From Rotaria macrura (Eukaryota; Rotifera; Eurotatoria; Philodinida; Philodinidae): 64,000 nucleotides of DNA. A program made the translations under genes and the position numbers. The notes under the pieces were generated by a model. The model did not search any database and was not told where the DNA came from. It worked only from the letters and a program-made list of their open reading frames with translations. Location of the stretch: the NCBI GenBank assembly GCA_900239685.1, contig OENT01000536.1, positions 1 through 64,000 on the forward strand. The letters run 5' to 3'. Positions 24,001 through 38,689 of the stretch are shown piece by piece; positions within the stretch are counted from its first letter, which is position 1; every line of letters begins with the position of its first letter.

Positions 24001-26999
24001 TTTTGACTTTATACATACTATGTAAACAAACATTTATTTCTAAATTTATCGTGGTGTACCAATAGAACACGTTTGTGATATCCGACACGTACAGTGCTCA
24101 TCATCTTTACTGTTTGAATGAAGATGATAGTTTAAAAATTGTCTAATAGTATGATTAGTATAATTAAAGACAGAATGGAGAAGTAGCATGAATCGAGGAA
24201 AATAGCTTTGAAATATGCTGTTAAATTTATGACAATTTTACAGTTGTTGAAGACCAATAAAAAAATACTAATATGAGTCTGTTCTTCGCTGTTTGTGCGT
24301 CACTTTTTCTTCTGCTACACACTGTATGGTTCCTTTTGTGTTTGACACGCTCGAATTAGAATCGACATTACATCTCGTTTTTTTTGTTCTGTATTTTGTC
24401 GTGGAAAAGAGAAGAGAAAATGAGCATTGTGTTAGTTGTAGGTTAAGAGGAAAACAACTTCTCTCTCTCTAGAAGACTCATGATATAATATTATTCAGAA
24501 AACATTGGTAAGCACATTCAGCATGATCAGTCAAGGCTTAAGTACACGATATCTATAAAGTGTATTCAAGGCAACAGACATTGACTATTAGATATCCAAG
24601 AAAATGATGTCTATCACTTAAGTTGACAGATCAATAAATGATGACTACAGGAAATAAATGGCAACGGAAATCGTTAGGCAGGAAATAGATGAGAGAGAAA
24701 CTAAGAAATAAAATAAAGGCAGAAGAGTTTATGAATGTTAATAATGTTCCCATGAAACTACAGGGCAAATATCATATTTTAAAATTGACTTAATGATTAA
24801 TCATCAGTAAGAATACTACTAAAAATAACTTTAATAGAAAACGTAGTTGTAAGAGATGAAGGTTGATTCTTTAAAATTCCTATCGATTTCTTGTTTTATC
24901 AGTTTTAGCAAATGTTAAACATTGCTAAGTTAGTTTCTCTTGCAATGTTACTAATAACAGCACACAATCGGAAATAATTAAAAGAAATTATCATTTTTTA
25001 TTTTTTGTGTTCTATAGCTAAGTCGAATTCGATTAGGATCTGCATATAACCTTTTTCTTTAATTTCAGCACGAACAGTCCTCCTATCCTTCGAGATTAAT
25101 TCATTGTCGTTCGTTATCATTTCTCTCGTTTCTATTCCTACTGTTCTTCGTTCTTGAATGATTTTTTAGTGGCTCGATCGACTTATAAACATGTAGTGCT
25201 AAGATTAGATTCCATAACTCCACGGTATTGTTACTATTACGGGTAGTTCATCCGATTTCTTCTTGGTATCATTAAAATCCTTCTATTCTGTTTTTTACCG
25301 ATGAGGATCAATGATTGATGTCATTTATATTTCTTAAATTAATAGAAGAGTATTATATTTGGTTTCTTGTTTTCTTTATCAAAAATCAACAACAATTTAG
25401 TTCTTATTTCTTTCTTTTTATTTTTAGTGATGGAGCCATACGTAGAAAATTTTAAGCCGTCCCTTCACCCATAGAAGACATTTGAATTCCTTCCAATATT
25501 AACTTATTGGCTTTACTAGTTTTGTATCGGAATTGTTACTTTGGCTAAATCATGCCAAGAAAATTTTTCTAGCTCTGCTAGTACTCTTTTGAAGGATAAT
25601 GTTTGACAGACAATTTAGTTTAACTAAAATAAAAGCTTGCGTGTATGTATTGATGAAGTATAAGAATCGATTGATAGTGTTCTTTGTCTAGTTCGCTTTT
25701 GCTAATGAGTTGATCCCAGAACATTGCGACATGCAAATTATGTCACGTTCTCATCGTATTTAATGATTGATATACATAGAAACAACGGATGTTAGAGTGT
25801 TCAATTAAACTTGCACAAAAATTTGTCATACTTTACCATAAGTAAGGATTAGTTTTCATCATAGACTTATTTATGCCGTACAGATATTTGCGTACTATGA
25901 AGCAATCTCATTCGAAGTAAATGTATGATGGAATATAGTTTCATATTTTGCCCTCTGTTGAAGTGAAGTTTTAATACATAGTTTAGTTAATACTATATAT
26001 TAAGTGTAAGTCGTGCTATTTGATGAAAACCTAAGTTTCCACTTTAGTAGCTATTGGTTAATTCCTAATGAAGATGTATATAGAGAAGTTTAATTTTCTT
26101 TTTTTTCAATGACGTACATTCAACTTGTTTTTCTGTTAATTTGAACCATCCATCTGATAGCGCCATCTGTAAACGTACTTTTGTAATATTTTAGTGATAA
26201 TTTTCTGTTTCATTGATTAAAACAGTTGTAAGAGAAAAAATCAAGACTTATTTTTCATTTGTTATTCTTTCGGCACTATACGAAACAATTATTGGCTACT
26301 ATGAATCGCTTGATCAACTGTTAATATTAATCAGTGAAGCGTTTTACTTGCTCATTTTGTTTCGTTTTATTATGCACTAAATATTTTTCTCGCTGTATCT
26401 CGTTGTTTTTTCTTCTCAAAATGCTCTACCACATTTAGTTTTATAAGAATAAGTACAGTTACTTTTTCCAAATCAACTCGGTGTCGTTCGTTTTTCTTTC
26501 TGTCTACTTTTGTTTATACGAACGGAAATGAAATATAAAGTAAAGGATGTTCGTCAACATAGTGCTAATTTTTTAGAAATTTTCTTTTTCACAAATTAAA
26601 AGGAAATAAAACAATATAAGTCTAGAACAATGAATGAGACCAAATTTTCGTCTTTTTGAGGTTTTTGTCTTTTTTCTATAAGAGCATGTGTGATATGTTA
26701 AACAATATGAAAGTGAAAACATAAAGATAGCTTGATTGAGAATCGACGATCTTTGACACCCATCAATATGCATTAATCGAATCGTAGGAGATGTCATGTA
26801 CGAAAAATAGAGCTCTTCAAATCGTGTCATTGTCAATCGAGAGAACAATCGATTTACAAGACAACAATAATAAAAAATAAAAGAACCCACATATCGCTTG
26901 TTTGTTATGCTGCTTTCTTTCTTTTTCTTTCTCCATTAACAGCTAAATATTGTTGATGGGTATAAGGAGGAGAACAGCAATAGTTCGCACTCATTCGAT
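21031..26999. other. Long intergenic region upstream of calcineurin A, no gene recognised
   Basis: AT-rich DNA with scattered short open frames on both strands, none with a motif or splice-consistent extension. It may hold enhancers or untranslated 5' exons of calcineurin A, which cannot be seen from sequence alone. Confidence 0.5.
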
Positions 27000-27410
27000 C
27001 CCTTGTTGATGATGTGAAAAGAAAAAAAAAAGAAAGTAAAATGTTTGCAGCTTGGAATACACATGCATTCAAGCTCGCATAACAACAACAACAACAACTA
27101 TAGAATCGGCGACGATGGAAAAACAAACGCAAATATTAAAAAAAAGGAAAAAAGACAGCTTATTATTTTCCTTCAGCTTTTTTTTCTTTTTTTTCTTTCC
27201 TTGTTCTTTTCATCCAGCGGCAAAAAAAAAGAAAAAAAACTTGATGATAAATGAATTTCTTTTGCTCTATGCCGTCGACATGTCCTGCACACGCATTCAA
27301 CAGAATAGCAGAAGAAAAAAAAAAGGAAATAAAGAAAAAGAACATCGTTTCGTGTCCGTGTAAAAGAAAAAACGAGAGAGAGAGACAGAGACAGAAAGCA
27401 GGAAATCTAT
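27000..27410. repeat. Low-complexity A-rich/T-rich tracts upstream of calcineurin A
   Basis: Runs such as AAAAAAAAAAG, (CAA)n near 27085-27097, T-rich runs near 27178-27200, AAAAAAAAAGAAAAAAAA near 27224 and (GA)n near 27373-27395 alternate. They generate long but meaningless Lys- or Phe-rich open frames on both strands. Confidence 0.7.
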
Positions 27411-27660
27411 TTTCATGCCCCAATGGACGATATGTGGTTCTGCATCATTCTCTTTTCTCACTTTTTAAAACACATATATATGCAGGTATCCTATCGACTA
27501 ACATTTGAAAAGGACAAGCCATCATATACTATTCTAACATATAATTTCAGATCTATTTTGTTTTTATTTTGTTGTCTTGTCATGTTATTATATCAATCAC
27601 TTAAACAGAATATATCAATGCTATTGAAATATATAACAACATCTTCCTGATACTAACATA

Positions 27661-31181
<3,521 letters not shown>

Positions 31182-32463
31182 AGATAAATTATTTATTAAT
31201 AGTCTTTTTCTCGCTCTCTCTCTCTCTCTTCTGGCGTGAATTATTTGCATTCACTGATATAAATACGTTTTATGGGATGTTGATTTAGTTATCAACCATT
31301 CCGTGTTCACATTTTTCTTTCTTTCTTTTTTTTGTAAAAAAGATGAAGGACTACTTTTTTTTTCGTTCCCATACGTGCATGTCTAACTTTTTCGTGATAA
31401 ACTATAACATTTTCTTTTGTCGTTCGTCTGATGAGAGTATGCGAGAGAGTGTGTGCGCGAGAGAACGTCTCTTTGTATTAGCCATATTTTTCTTTAATGT
31501 TGTTCTGCGCTATGCTTGCGTCCGCGTTTTTTTTAATTTTTTTTTCTCTTCTCTTTTTTTGTTTCGTTTGCTTCATACTTTCCACGATTACAACCAGCAA
31601 GATCGCGTTCTCTTTTTTCTTTTTCTTTCTTCGTTTGTTTGTTCGTTGTGAGCGATGAAATTCCTACGTTTTTTTTTCTTTTTCTTGTTTTTTATTCTGT
31701 GGCAAAAATAGCATGACGACAATAACCAGAAAAGAAAAACAGTACATGATGAGTTTGTTCAATCAGAAAAAATAGACATCTTCTTTTTCTTTTTCTCCTT
31801 TTTTCCTATTTAACAATAGCTGGATAAATTAAAACTGTTAATACGTATCTTGATGCTTTGAGGATGGATACAAAAAAGAAAAAACTGATTGCAACTAGAG
31901 TCTGTTTGAACAGGTGAATTCAAGAAAATATGTTATCATGTCAATGGTCGATTCTCTTAAATATAAGACAATCACATAAAACTTCAACTAAAAATAATTA
32001 ATTCGATCAAATTGAATAAAGGTCATAAAATCAACGATGTACATCTAGTATTAAAGATCAATCGATATAGCTTAAATTGCATTTGATACTTGATCATTTT
32101 TTCTCATGCGTGATAATCTCACTATATCATTCAATTACTATTAAGAATTTCATTAATAAATCATTGTTATGTTTGTATTTAAGACATTGTATGTTATTGT
32201 GTTGATATCAATGTAACAGCGAATATCGATTGATGGAGAGAGAAAAAATAATCTTTCTAGTTCCGAAACGATTTTATTATATTTTAAATACTATAGTTAA
32301 TACGCTGACACTTCCCCGTTTATGACTGTTTGAATATTGTGGATGTTTCTTTTCAGCGAATTCGTTCCATTCATTTATTACTTATCTTGATCTTATATTT
32401 GCATAAATTTAAATAATCGATATCGAATGCCTATATAATTCATGGTGTATTATGTGCAATAAA
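31182..32463 (+). other. Probable 3' untranslated region of calcineurin A, ending at a polyadenylation signal
   Basis: Downstream of the calcineurin stop the DNA has no coding pattern. It contains a (CT)n run at about 31208-31230 and several poly-T/poly-A tracts up to 31.8 kb, then AT-rich sequence. An AATAAA at 32458-32463 is a plausible poly(A) signal; another AATAAA lies near 32155. Where the transcript really ends cannot be told from sequence alone. Confidence 0.45.
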
Positions 32464-32854
32464 ATATCTTTTGTCCACAGAATACGTCATATTTTGTTGT
32501 TTGCCATTTAGGTATCTTACGGCGGAGTATTTACTCTGTAGGATTTCACTCTGAATAATAGCTGTAGATACCACGAAAATATCTCCAAACTATTGTAAGT
32601 CTTCTACGTAATTGTGAAACAACGAAATATCCTATGGAGAAGTAATTGTTTCGAGTCATTATATTTCCAATCCATGAAACTATGATGAAACAGATGTAGG
32701 AGACGGGATACAATGGGAGGAGGGAGGGAGAACTTTCAGCAGCTGTCCCAATTAATGACATAAAAATAAAAACAACTTTATTTGTTCTGTGTCTTAATAA
32801 AATAAAATCCATAGAAATTTTTTTTCCGTCACTGCCTATATCTATCTATACATG

Positions 32855-32863
32855 TATATATAG
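32855..32863 (+). promoter_or_regulatory. TATA-like box upstream of the two-exon gene
   Basis: TATATATAG lies 41 bases before the ATG at 32904, which fits a core promoter with a very short leader. It is a simple AT word in AT-rich DNA, so support comes mainly from its position. Confidence 0.4.
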
Positions 32864-32903
32864 TAGCAGACGTACAATACACGAATTGTTGTTGACTTGA
32901 TTA

Positions 32904-33412
32904 ATGGCACAAAAAAATGAATCGTCCATCAACAGTGAATGTGGTACGAATAAATCTAAGAATCAACAAAAGAAACCGTGAGTATAGAGAAATAGGTGTT
33001 TTGGAAAGAATTATTATTATTTTTTTCCTGTAGATCCGAACCTCAGAATTCAATTGGGTCATGTGAATTTACCCCGTCTGAATCTAGTCAAAATAGACTT
33101 CGTATGAGTGATGCTGAAATTTATATTCGTAATCGAGCACAAATGATGCAAAATAAAACTGACTATCCATGGGAAAATTCTTCTGCAACACAAATGGGTG
33201 CTCGTACTAGTTTCTCACATCGTATGGATGAATGGCATCAGAAACAAGCGGATGAAAGATATAAGAATATGCCACATCGATATCAATATGGTACGCCTTC
33301 ATCTTCATCAAATAGTTTACCCTATGGCAGAATGAATAGTCAAGTAAATGCACATGGTAGTGTTCCTCGATCTGAAACGTCATTTGAGATGAATCAGAAA
33401 AAGAAAAGATAA
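32904..33412 (+). CDS. Two-exon protein of unknown function, 150 aa, Ser/Asn/Gln-rich
   Basis: Exons 32904-32977 and 33034-33412 are joined across a 56-base GT-AG intron (GTGAGT ... CCTGTAG) and give an uninterrupted 150-residue protein starting MAQKNESSINSECG and ending NQKKKR. It is hydrophilic and lacks a signal peptide or membrane segment. The central part (SDAEIYIRNRAQMMQNKTDYPWEN, about 51-74) looks the most constrained and is followed by MDEWHQKQADERYKN, probably helical. Both ends are low complexity and the C-terminus is basic. I do not recognise a family. Codon use resembles the calcineurin and exchanger exons, and the splice sites and upstream TATA support a real gene. It is transcribed in the same direction as calcineurin A, about 440 bases past that gene's likely poly(A) signal. 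Confidence 0.7.
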
Positions 33413-34504
33413 GATGCTGACTCGCATGAAATTTCGAATAATGTTATATCAGGGTGCTTTGTGTGAAAATGTTACAGTTGTATTTTAATAACTTTTATAA
33501 AAAAAAATCAAATAGTATGCATTAAAAATAATGTTTAACAATGATTTCGAGCTTCTCCTGCATGTTATTACTTATTTCTACACATATGTGTATATGTGTA
33601 TTAAAGCATTGTGTAGCAAGAGAGGAAGAAAACTGATATCTAATTACCTCATAATTCAACAGAGCAGATCGAATCCTCTTCTCCTTTTCACGTGTGTTTC
33701 TTTTGCATGGAATCGTGCCGATTTTTTTCTCACACGACATTCGATTCTTCACTAAAATATTTATTGACACTGAAGAATGTTTAAGTCATAGGTTTTCATA
33801 CGCTTTAAATAGTTTTTCATTTTTTCAACAAGATTTTTGATGTTTTCGTAACGAGCCTTGTTAAATATTAAACATTTGGTAGATTTTTCGTCCAGATCAA
33901 ATTTTATTTGTGCTTTAGTTTCGAATTGGGTACCCACACGCTTCATACTCCTACTTTATTCTTCCCCATTACAATTCGCTTAAAATTATAACTATTCATT
34001 TTCAGTACACAGATATGAAATAAATTTAATTTTGATAAATTCAAGTGCTAGTTTTCAATTCCATAGTCATTTGAGTTAGATATTTCTTAATGTTGTTGAC
34101 ATTATAAGACACGAGGATCCTTTGCAATCGTGAATCGAGATTTCCCTTCATTTTTTCTCTTTTCTTTCCTTGTTCACGTGCATGAATTCGTTCAATATCA
34201 ATTTCAAACCAAGATTGTTCACGAAAGATGCATCTAGTAAGTTTAGTAATAGAAAAATGTTTCAACGATATAGAATTGTTATTTGCATAATATTATTTCT
34301 CGACGACATTTTACTCGATTTTGACAACTCTTGTTAAATCCACTCGTAGACATTCCATAACTACAAGCTAACGTTCGGTATATTCACGTGACTCAATCCG
34401 ATACCGGATCATATCGTATCTAATCAACCGACGAAATCTACTCAGATTTCGGAAGACAGATGAACCTTATTTTCTTAATTAGATCCTAATTAGTACTCGG
34501 TGGC
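33413..34504. other. Intergenic DNA, nothing recognised
   Basis: AT-rich sequence downstream of the two-exon gene. Overlapping short open frames on both strands carry no motif. Confidence 0.45.
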
Positions 34505-34686
34505 ATTACTAGAGGTGGGTCAAAAACTCACTTGAGATTTCATCAAATTTCTACAGTGGAATCCGAAAGATATATTCATTCTCGAAGACCGATAGGATTT
34601 CGTTGGTTTTATAAAAAAAAGCATACAATCCGATTGGATTCTGACCAGAATTCGATTATTGGAATAATTCTCCTGGGTATTACTAC
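34505..34686. mobile_element. Short word-amplified element flanked by ATTACTA direct repeats
   Basis: ATTACTA at 34505-34511 and again immediately after CTCCTGGGT near 34678-34685 flanks a segment with GGATTCTGACC, GATTTCGTTGG and TCCGATTGGATTC words. The right end GAATAATTCTCCTGGGT matches the right end of the element at 20.3-20.6 kb (GAATGATTCTCCTGGTT). The left end (TAGAGGTGGG) is different, so the element may be truncated or chimeric. Confidence 0.4.
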
Positions 34687-34859
34687 AGTTTTGATTTTCA
34701 CAAAAGAGTATATGTCTTTCTGTTATTTGGTGCGAAGTGTAAAAATACTCCGAAAAAAATATCGAAGTATTTTCTCGAGAACTCTCCAAATGTATTCCAT
34801 TCGAACACATACTTATTACATGAAAGTCGCATGTGATCAACAGGATTTTTAACATGCAG

Positions 34860-36785
34860 TCAAAGGGAGTAAATTGTTTTCTTGATTTCTCATGAGTTTC
34901 AGTGATTTTTATTACTGGAAATCAATTTTTATATGTTGATGGCACATCATCATGAATCATTGGAAATGTTGACAAATCAAGAACTATGACGAGAGATCAA
35001 TAGAAATTAAGAATGGTCACTAAACCTATTGAGCATTATGGAAAACGAGAAAATGCCAAAAAATCATCAGAAATCAAGGTTTTATTATCAACTGAACATT
35101 TGAAGAGATTTTGTATTATGAATTGATTTCTAATAGCTTCTAATAATTTCTCGTAGTTCTCTACTAGCTGTAATTAGTTTTCAGCTGTTATTCGCATCTG
35201 TAACGCTTTATAATAATTGATGGGGAAGAAATCAATATACTGCCTCTTGCATACAATTAGAAAGATTTCGCCAGATAGATGCAAAATCCGTTGTTTCTTT
35301 TTCTTCCCGAAATCTATCGTTTCTAATCGAAGATATTGATGGATATTTATCCAAGTACTCTTTGTCAAGCTATAACTGGTATTCTCATTCGTTACTAGAT
35401 CTAATATGTCCTACTGTGTTTTGTTAATAACTTTAGATAGAGGCAAAATAGAAACCTGTGGCTTTCGATTGCTCGTAAAAGATGACAGCGGGAGAGCATA
35501 ATTACACGAGAAAAGAATTCTATCGATTAGATACTGACCTATCTTGCTAACAATAGAGAATGTCACCTATGGAGACTTGATTTCAAATCGAAAATGATCA
35601 TTAGAGATATCGTTATGATTAACTAATATATTTCTTGTTAGAAATCTAATTCGAATGAGAAGACAATGTTTTTTTTATCATAAATTTTGTTCTCAAAACG
35701 TTTATCTGTACAAAACTGATGTACGTCAGAGGACTCTATCACTTGAACAGTTAGATTGTTAGTTCGACGCATTGTATGTGAGAACTTGACTAGGGTATCA
35801 TCAGATTGTTTAGAATGAACTTGAAATTAACCTCACAATTTGCATTGAATAATAAATCTGCTTAAAAGAGGCGATTTGAAATTTTAATGCTTGATATTAT
35901 CTTCAGTCTAGTGGTTAGCATTATATATTTTTATCAGTACTAATGTTGAAGATTTTTTGACATGTGAATACAATAATTGTCTGTTTGAAACATCATGGTT
36001 TTTACTTTTCATGGTTTTTCTACAGTAATGCAAATTTGAAATAGTTTTATCACGAATGTCATCGAATAGATGACCTGAATGAGTTGTCTGGAGCATAAAA
36101 CTAATTTGGAGAAGCTCATTGATATGATTCGAATTTTGTCTAATTGAAAACTCAGTCGATATGAGATTTTGTGACGAAAAAAACCTCACGAAATTCCAAA
36201 ATGACTCTGTTAATTTCGACTCCTTCTCGAATTCAAGCAGAGCACCGATGAATAGTTAGAAGTAAGAATAGCATTAAGAAAGCTCCATTGCAGCGATGCG
36301 CCAGTTGTAAATTTGTGTAAAAAAGAGAAAAAACATTAAACAATAGTTTGAAATACATCAAATTTTGGACAAGATCACGATTTATAGGACAAGTTCATTC
36401 CAAATAAAATTACTAAATTTGACGTTTCCCACTTGAATAAATCTTTTTAATGTCATATCTAAATTCTTAAGATCATAGAAAACAAACTGAATAATGTCGA
36501 ATAGCATGCACACTTTTATTAGTAAAAGAAAAGAGTGAAGAAGATTAGTCATGATATATTACTCATTACATCCTCAATTATCTGACTAGAAGATTTTAGA
36601 AAGAAATCATCAAGTATTATATTGTTCATCATTGATATAGGATCTGCTTTCAACTCATGCCAATTTGTTCTTGATCTAGGGTTATACTGAATAGTGCTCG
36701 TCGCGACAGGGTACGAATCAAAAGAATCAACTTGTCAATTATTAGTCATTTGGTGTATAAAATCATGTGTGAAATAGATACTCAG
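34860..36785. other. Intergenic DNA, nothing recognised
   Basis: No gene, RNA or repeat could be supported in this AT-rich stretch. Confidence 0.45.
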
Positions 36786-37070
36786 GACGAGAAATCCGAC
36801 GACAGAAAGTAGTTGTAATCGATCGGAATCTATATCGAATATTATCGGATTCCGATTTAATCTGATCGGATTCTGCCGGATTTGGGCCAGAATCCAGTGA
36901 CCCGGAATCCGACAAACATTGGCTAGGGAAAGGATCTTATCAGATCCGACATGTTCCGACTACAAGATCTTCCCGGATCCTATCAGATTCTTCAAAGAAA
37001 CATAACAGATCCGACAGGATCCGATCGTAATCAGCATTGGACCCGTCGATACGTATCGATACACCAGTAC
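36786..37070. repeat. GATCCGAT/ATCGGATTC word-amplified patch
   Basis: GATCGGAATC, TCGGATTCCGAT, GATCCGACA, GGATCCTATC and GATCCGATCG occur repeatedly over about 280 bases in both orientations, together with a GTCGATACGTATCGATAC palindrome near 37046. It has the same word family as 20284-20620 and 38207-38677. Confidence 0.55.
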
Positions 37071-37130
37071 CCATTACTAATTTTACCACCATATTGAACT
37101 AAAACGTCATAGTAGAACAATTAGGGACAC

Positions 37131-37182
37131 CGTAAACGACCATGAATCACTGTAAAAACAGTAAACGTGGTCGTTTACGGTC
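37131..37182. repeat. Hairpin with CGTAAACGACCA arms
   Basis: CCGTAAACGACCA at about 37130-37142 is complementary to TGGTCGTTTACGG at about 37168-37180, with CACTGTAAAAACAGT between. The word CGTAAACGG/CCGTTTACG is the one amplified in the element at 37832-38137, so this is probably a related fragment. Confidence 0.55.
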
Positions 37183-37831
37183 GCATCTCGCCGTAAAACA
37201 CACTCAAAACATAAAAACCACCAAACAAAAAGCCATTATAAATCGTTTTGCAAAAAATTGGCTCAAAAGGGATTTTGTAATAAACTGCATCATCCACGAG
37301 AACCACTGCCCTTTGCGAAAACGATATAACTCTGAAAGGCGTTCCAAGGCCTTCCACTATATTGATCCACTCATTTGGATCAAAAGTAACGACGTTATGA
37401 AAACCATTCAATGCATTACTCACACTGAGTAATGAACTTTCCATAAAGGACACCATATCGGAAAGCGCTCAGACGGGTTCCCCCATCATAATCCACTCAC
37501 TTCTACGGAATAATAATTAATATCGATTACTTACCAACCATAATGTTTGCGAAAGCGTCATCAAAAACTCGGAAAAGTGAAAAGAAAGTAATAAAAACAT
37601 CTTTTATTAGTCACAACCTTTGACAACACACTTCGACATGTAAGACACCTCTCATACGAATCCTGATATTGAATTCGGATTCCCACATCTGAATAATCTA
37701 TTCCAACCTTCTATCAGAATCGGGATTTAACTTGAACTAAACCCTCTACATGTGAAACCGTCAGATTCCCTTGACTGGTATTCTGACCAAGGAGACCTCC
37801 CCCACTAAAAATGATAACGGATTCGGATTCA

Positions 37832-38137
37832 TACCCAGGTCGAACAGAAAGATCCGTAAACGGTCGTATACTATGAGAACACGGCCCATTACGGCGTCGT
37901 ATTATCCCGTTTTAACAAGGTCAGTAATACGGCCGTATGTTCTATAGAATACGATAGTATTACGCTGTCTTTACGAGGGTTTTACGGCGTATATACGGTG
38001 TCTGTGTATGGCCTTACTACTGACCCTGTTAAAACGCCATAATACGGCTTAAAACGGTCGTTTAACCATGGAATACGATGTAAAAACGACCGTTTACGAT
38101 ACTGTAATGGTGGCCGTTTCGATTGACCTGGGTAGCC
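37832..38137. mobile_element. Word-amplified foldback element (CGTAAACGG/ATACGGC words) with TACCCAGGTC ends
   Basis: The left end TACCCAGGTCGA and the reverse complement of the right end (TACCCAGGTCAATCGA) match. Inside, CCGTAAACGGTCGTAT, ATACGGCCGTAT and AAAACGACCGTTTACG recur. An internal imperfect stem pairs CGTTTTAACAAGGTCAGTA near 37907 with TACTGACCCTGTTAAAACG near 38009. Flanks CGGATTCA and GCCATCGA do not match, so no target duplication is visible. Confidence 0.55.
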
Positions 38138-38206
38138 ATCGATAACCTATTGCAGACTTTCATCAGAATTTTGATCAGTGCTGAATTAAGAAATCATGGT
38201 TAGCAG

Positions 38207-38677
38207 CCTAGAACGAAGGTGAGTAATCGGATCCTATCGTGTCGCCTTAATACCTACAGGATTCGATCGGAAGTAACTGGGAATCCACTGACCCGGAATC
38301 CGATATAAAATCCGACTAGATACGAATAATTTTTCACAGATCTCTATCAGTTCTCGTCGGATTCCGATGAAATCCGGACCGGATTCCTGGTCACTAGATT
38401 CTTCGACCTGGGAGGGTGAGAATGAGAAACCCTGGGCCAGATCGAATCGGAAGCGATGAGATTCTGTTGTCGGTATTGTTCGGATTGAGAATGTCTCCGA
38501 CAGAATCCGATGGCTCGGGTTCGATGTGGTTAGTTTATATTAGATGTCGATATCCGACGAATGACTTGAAGGAGCCGACCGGATTCCGACTATAGAAATT
38601 CGATCGGATTCAATCGTCGGAATAGGTCGGATTGAGGAAGTGTCCGACAGAATCCGATTGCTCACTTTCGGCCTGGG
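38207..38677. mobile_element. Word-amplified element (GGATTCCGAT words) with 25-bp imperfect inverted ends
   Basis: The left end CCTAGAACGAAGGTGAGTAA and the reverse complement of the right end (CCCAGGCCGAAAGTGAGCAA) match at 15 of these 20 bases, and both continue TCGGA. The interior is dense in GGATTCCGAT, GACAGAATCCGA and GATCGGAT. A near-duplicate block (TCGGATTGA.GA.TGTC then CGACAGAATCCGAT) occurs twice, near 38500 and 38630. Confidence 0.5.
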
Positions 38678-38689
38678 TATGAATGGAAA

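Noticed and set aside
27045..27423. Lys-rich and Phe-rich open frames upstream of calcineurin
   Set aside because: Produced by poly-A/poly-T tracts; low complexity in every frame.
37142..37456. Opposed open frames of 93-96 codons
   Set aside because: They start within a hairpin related to neighbouring repeats and have no domain or codon signal.
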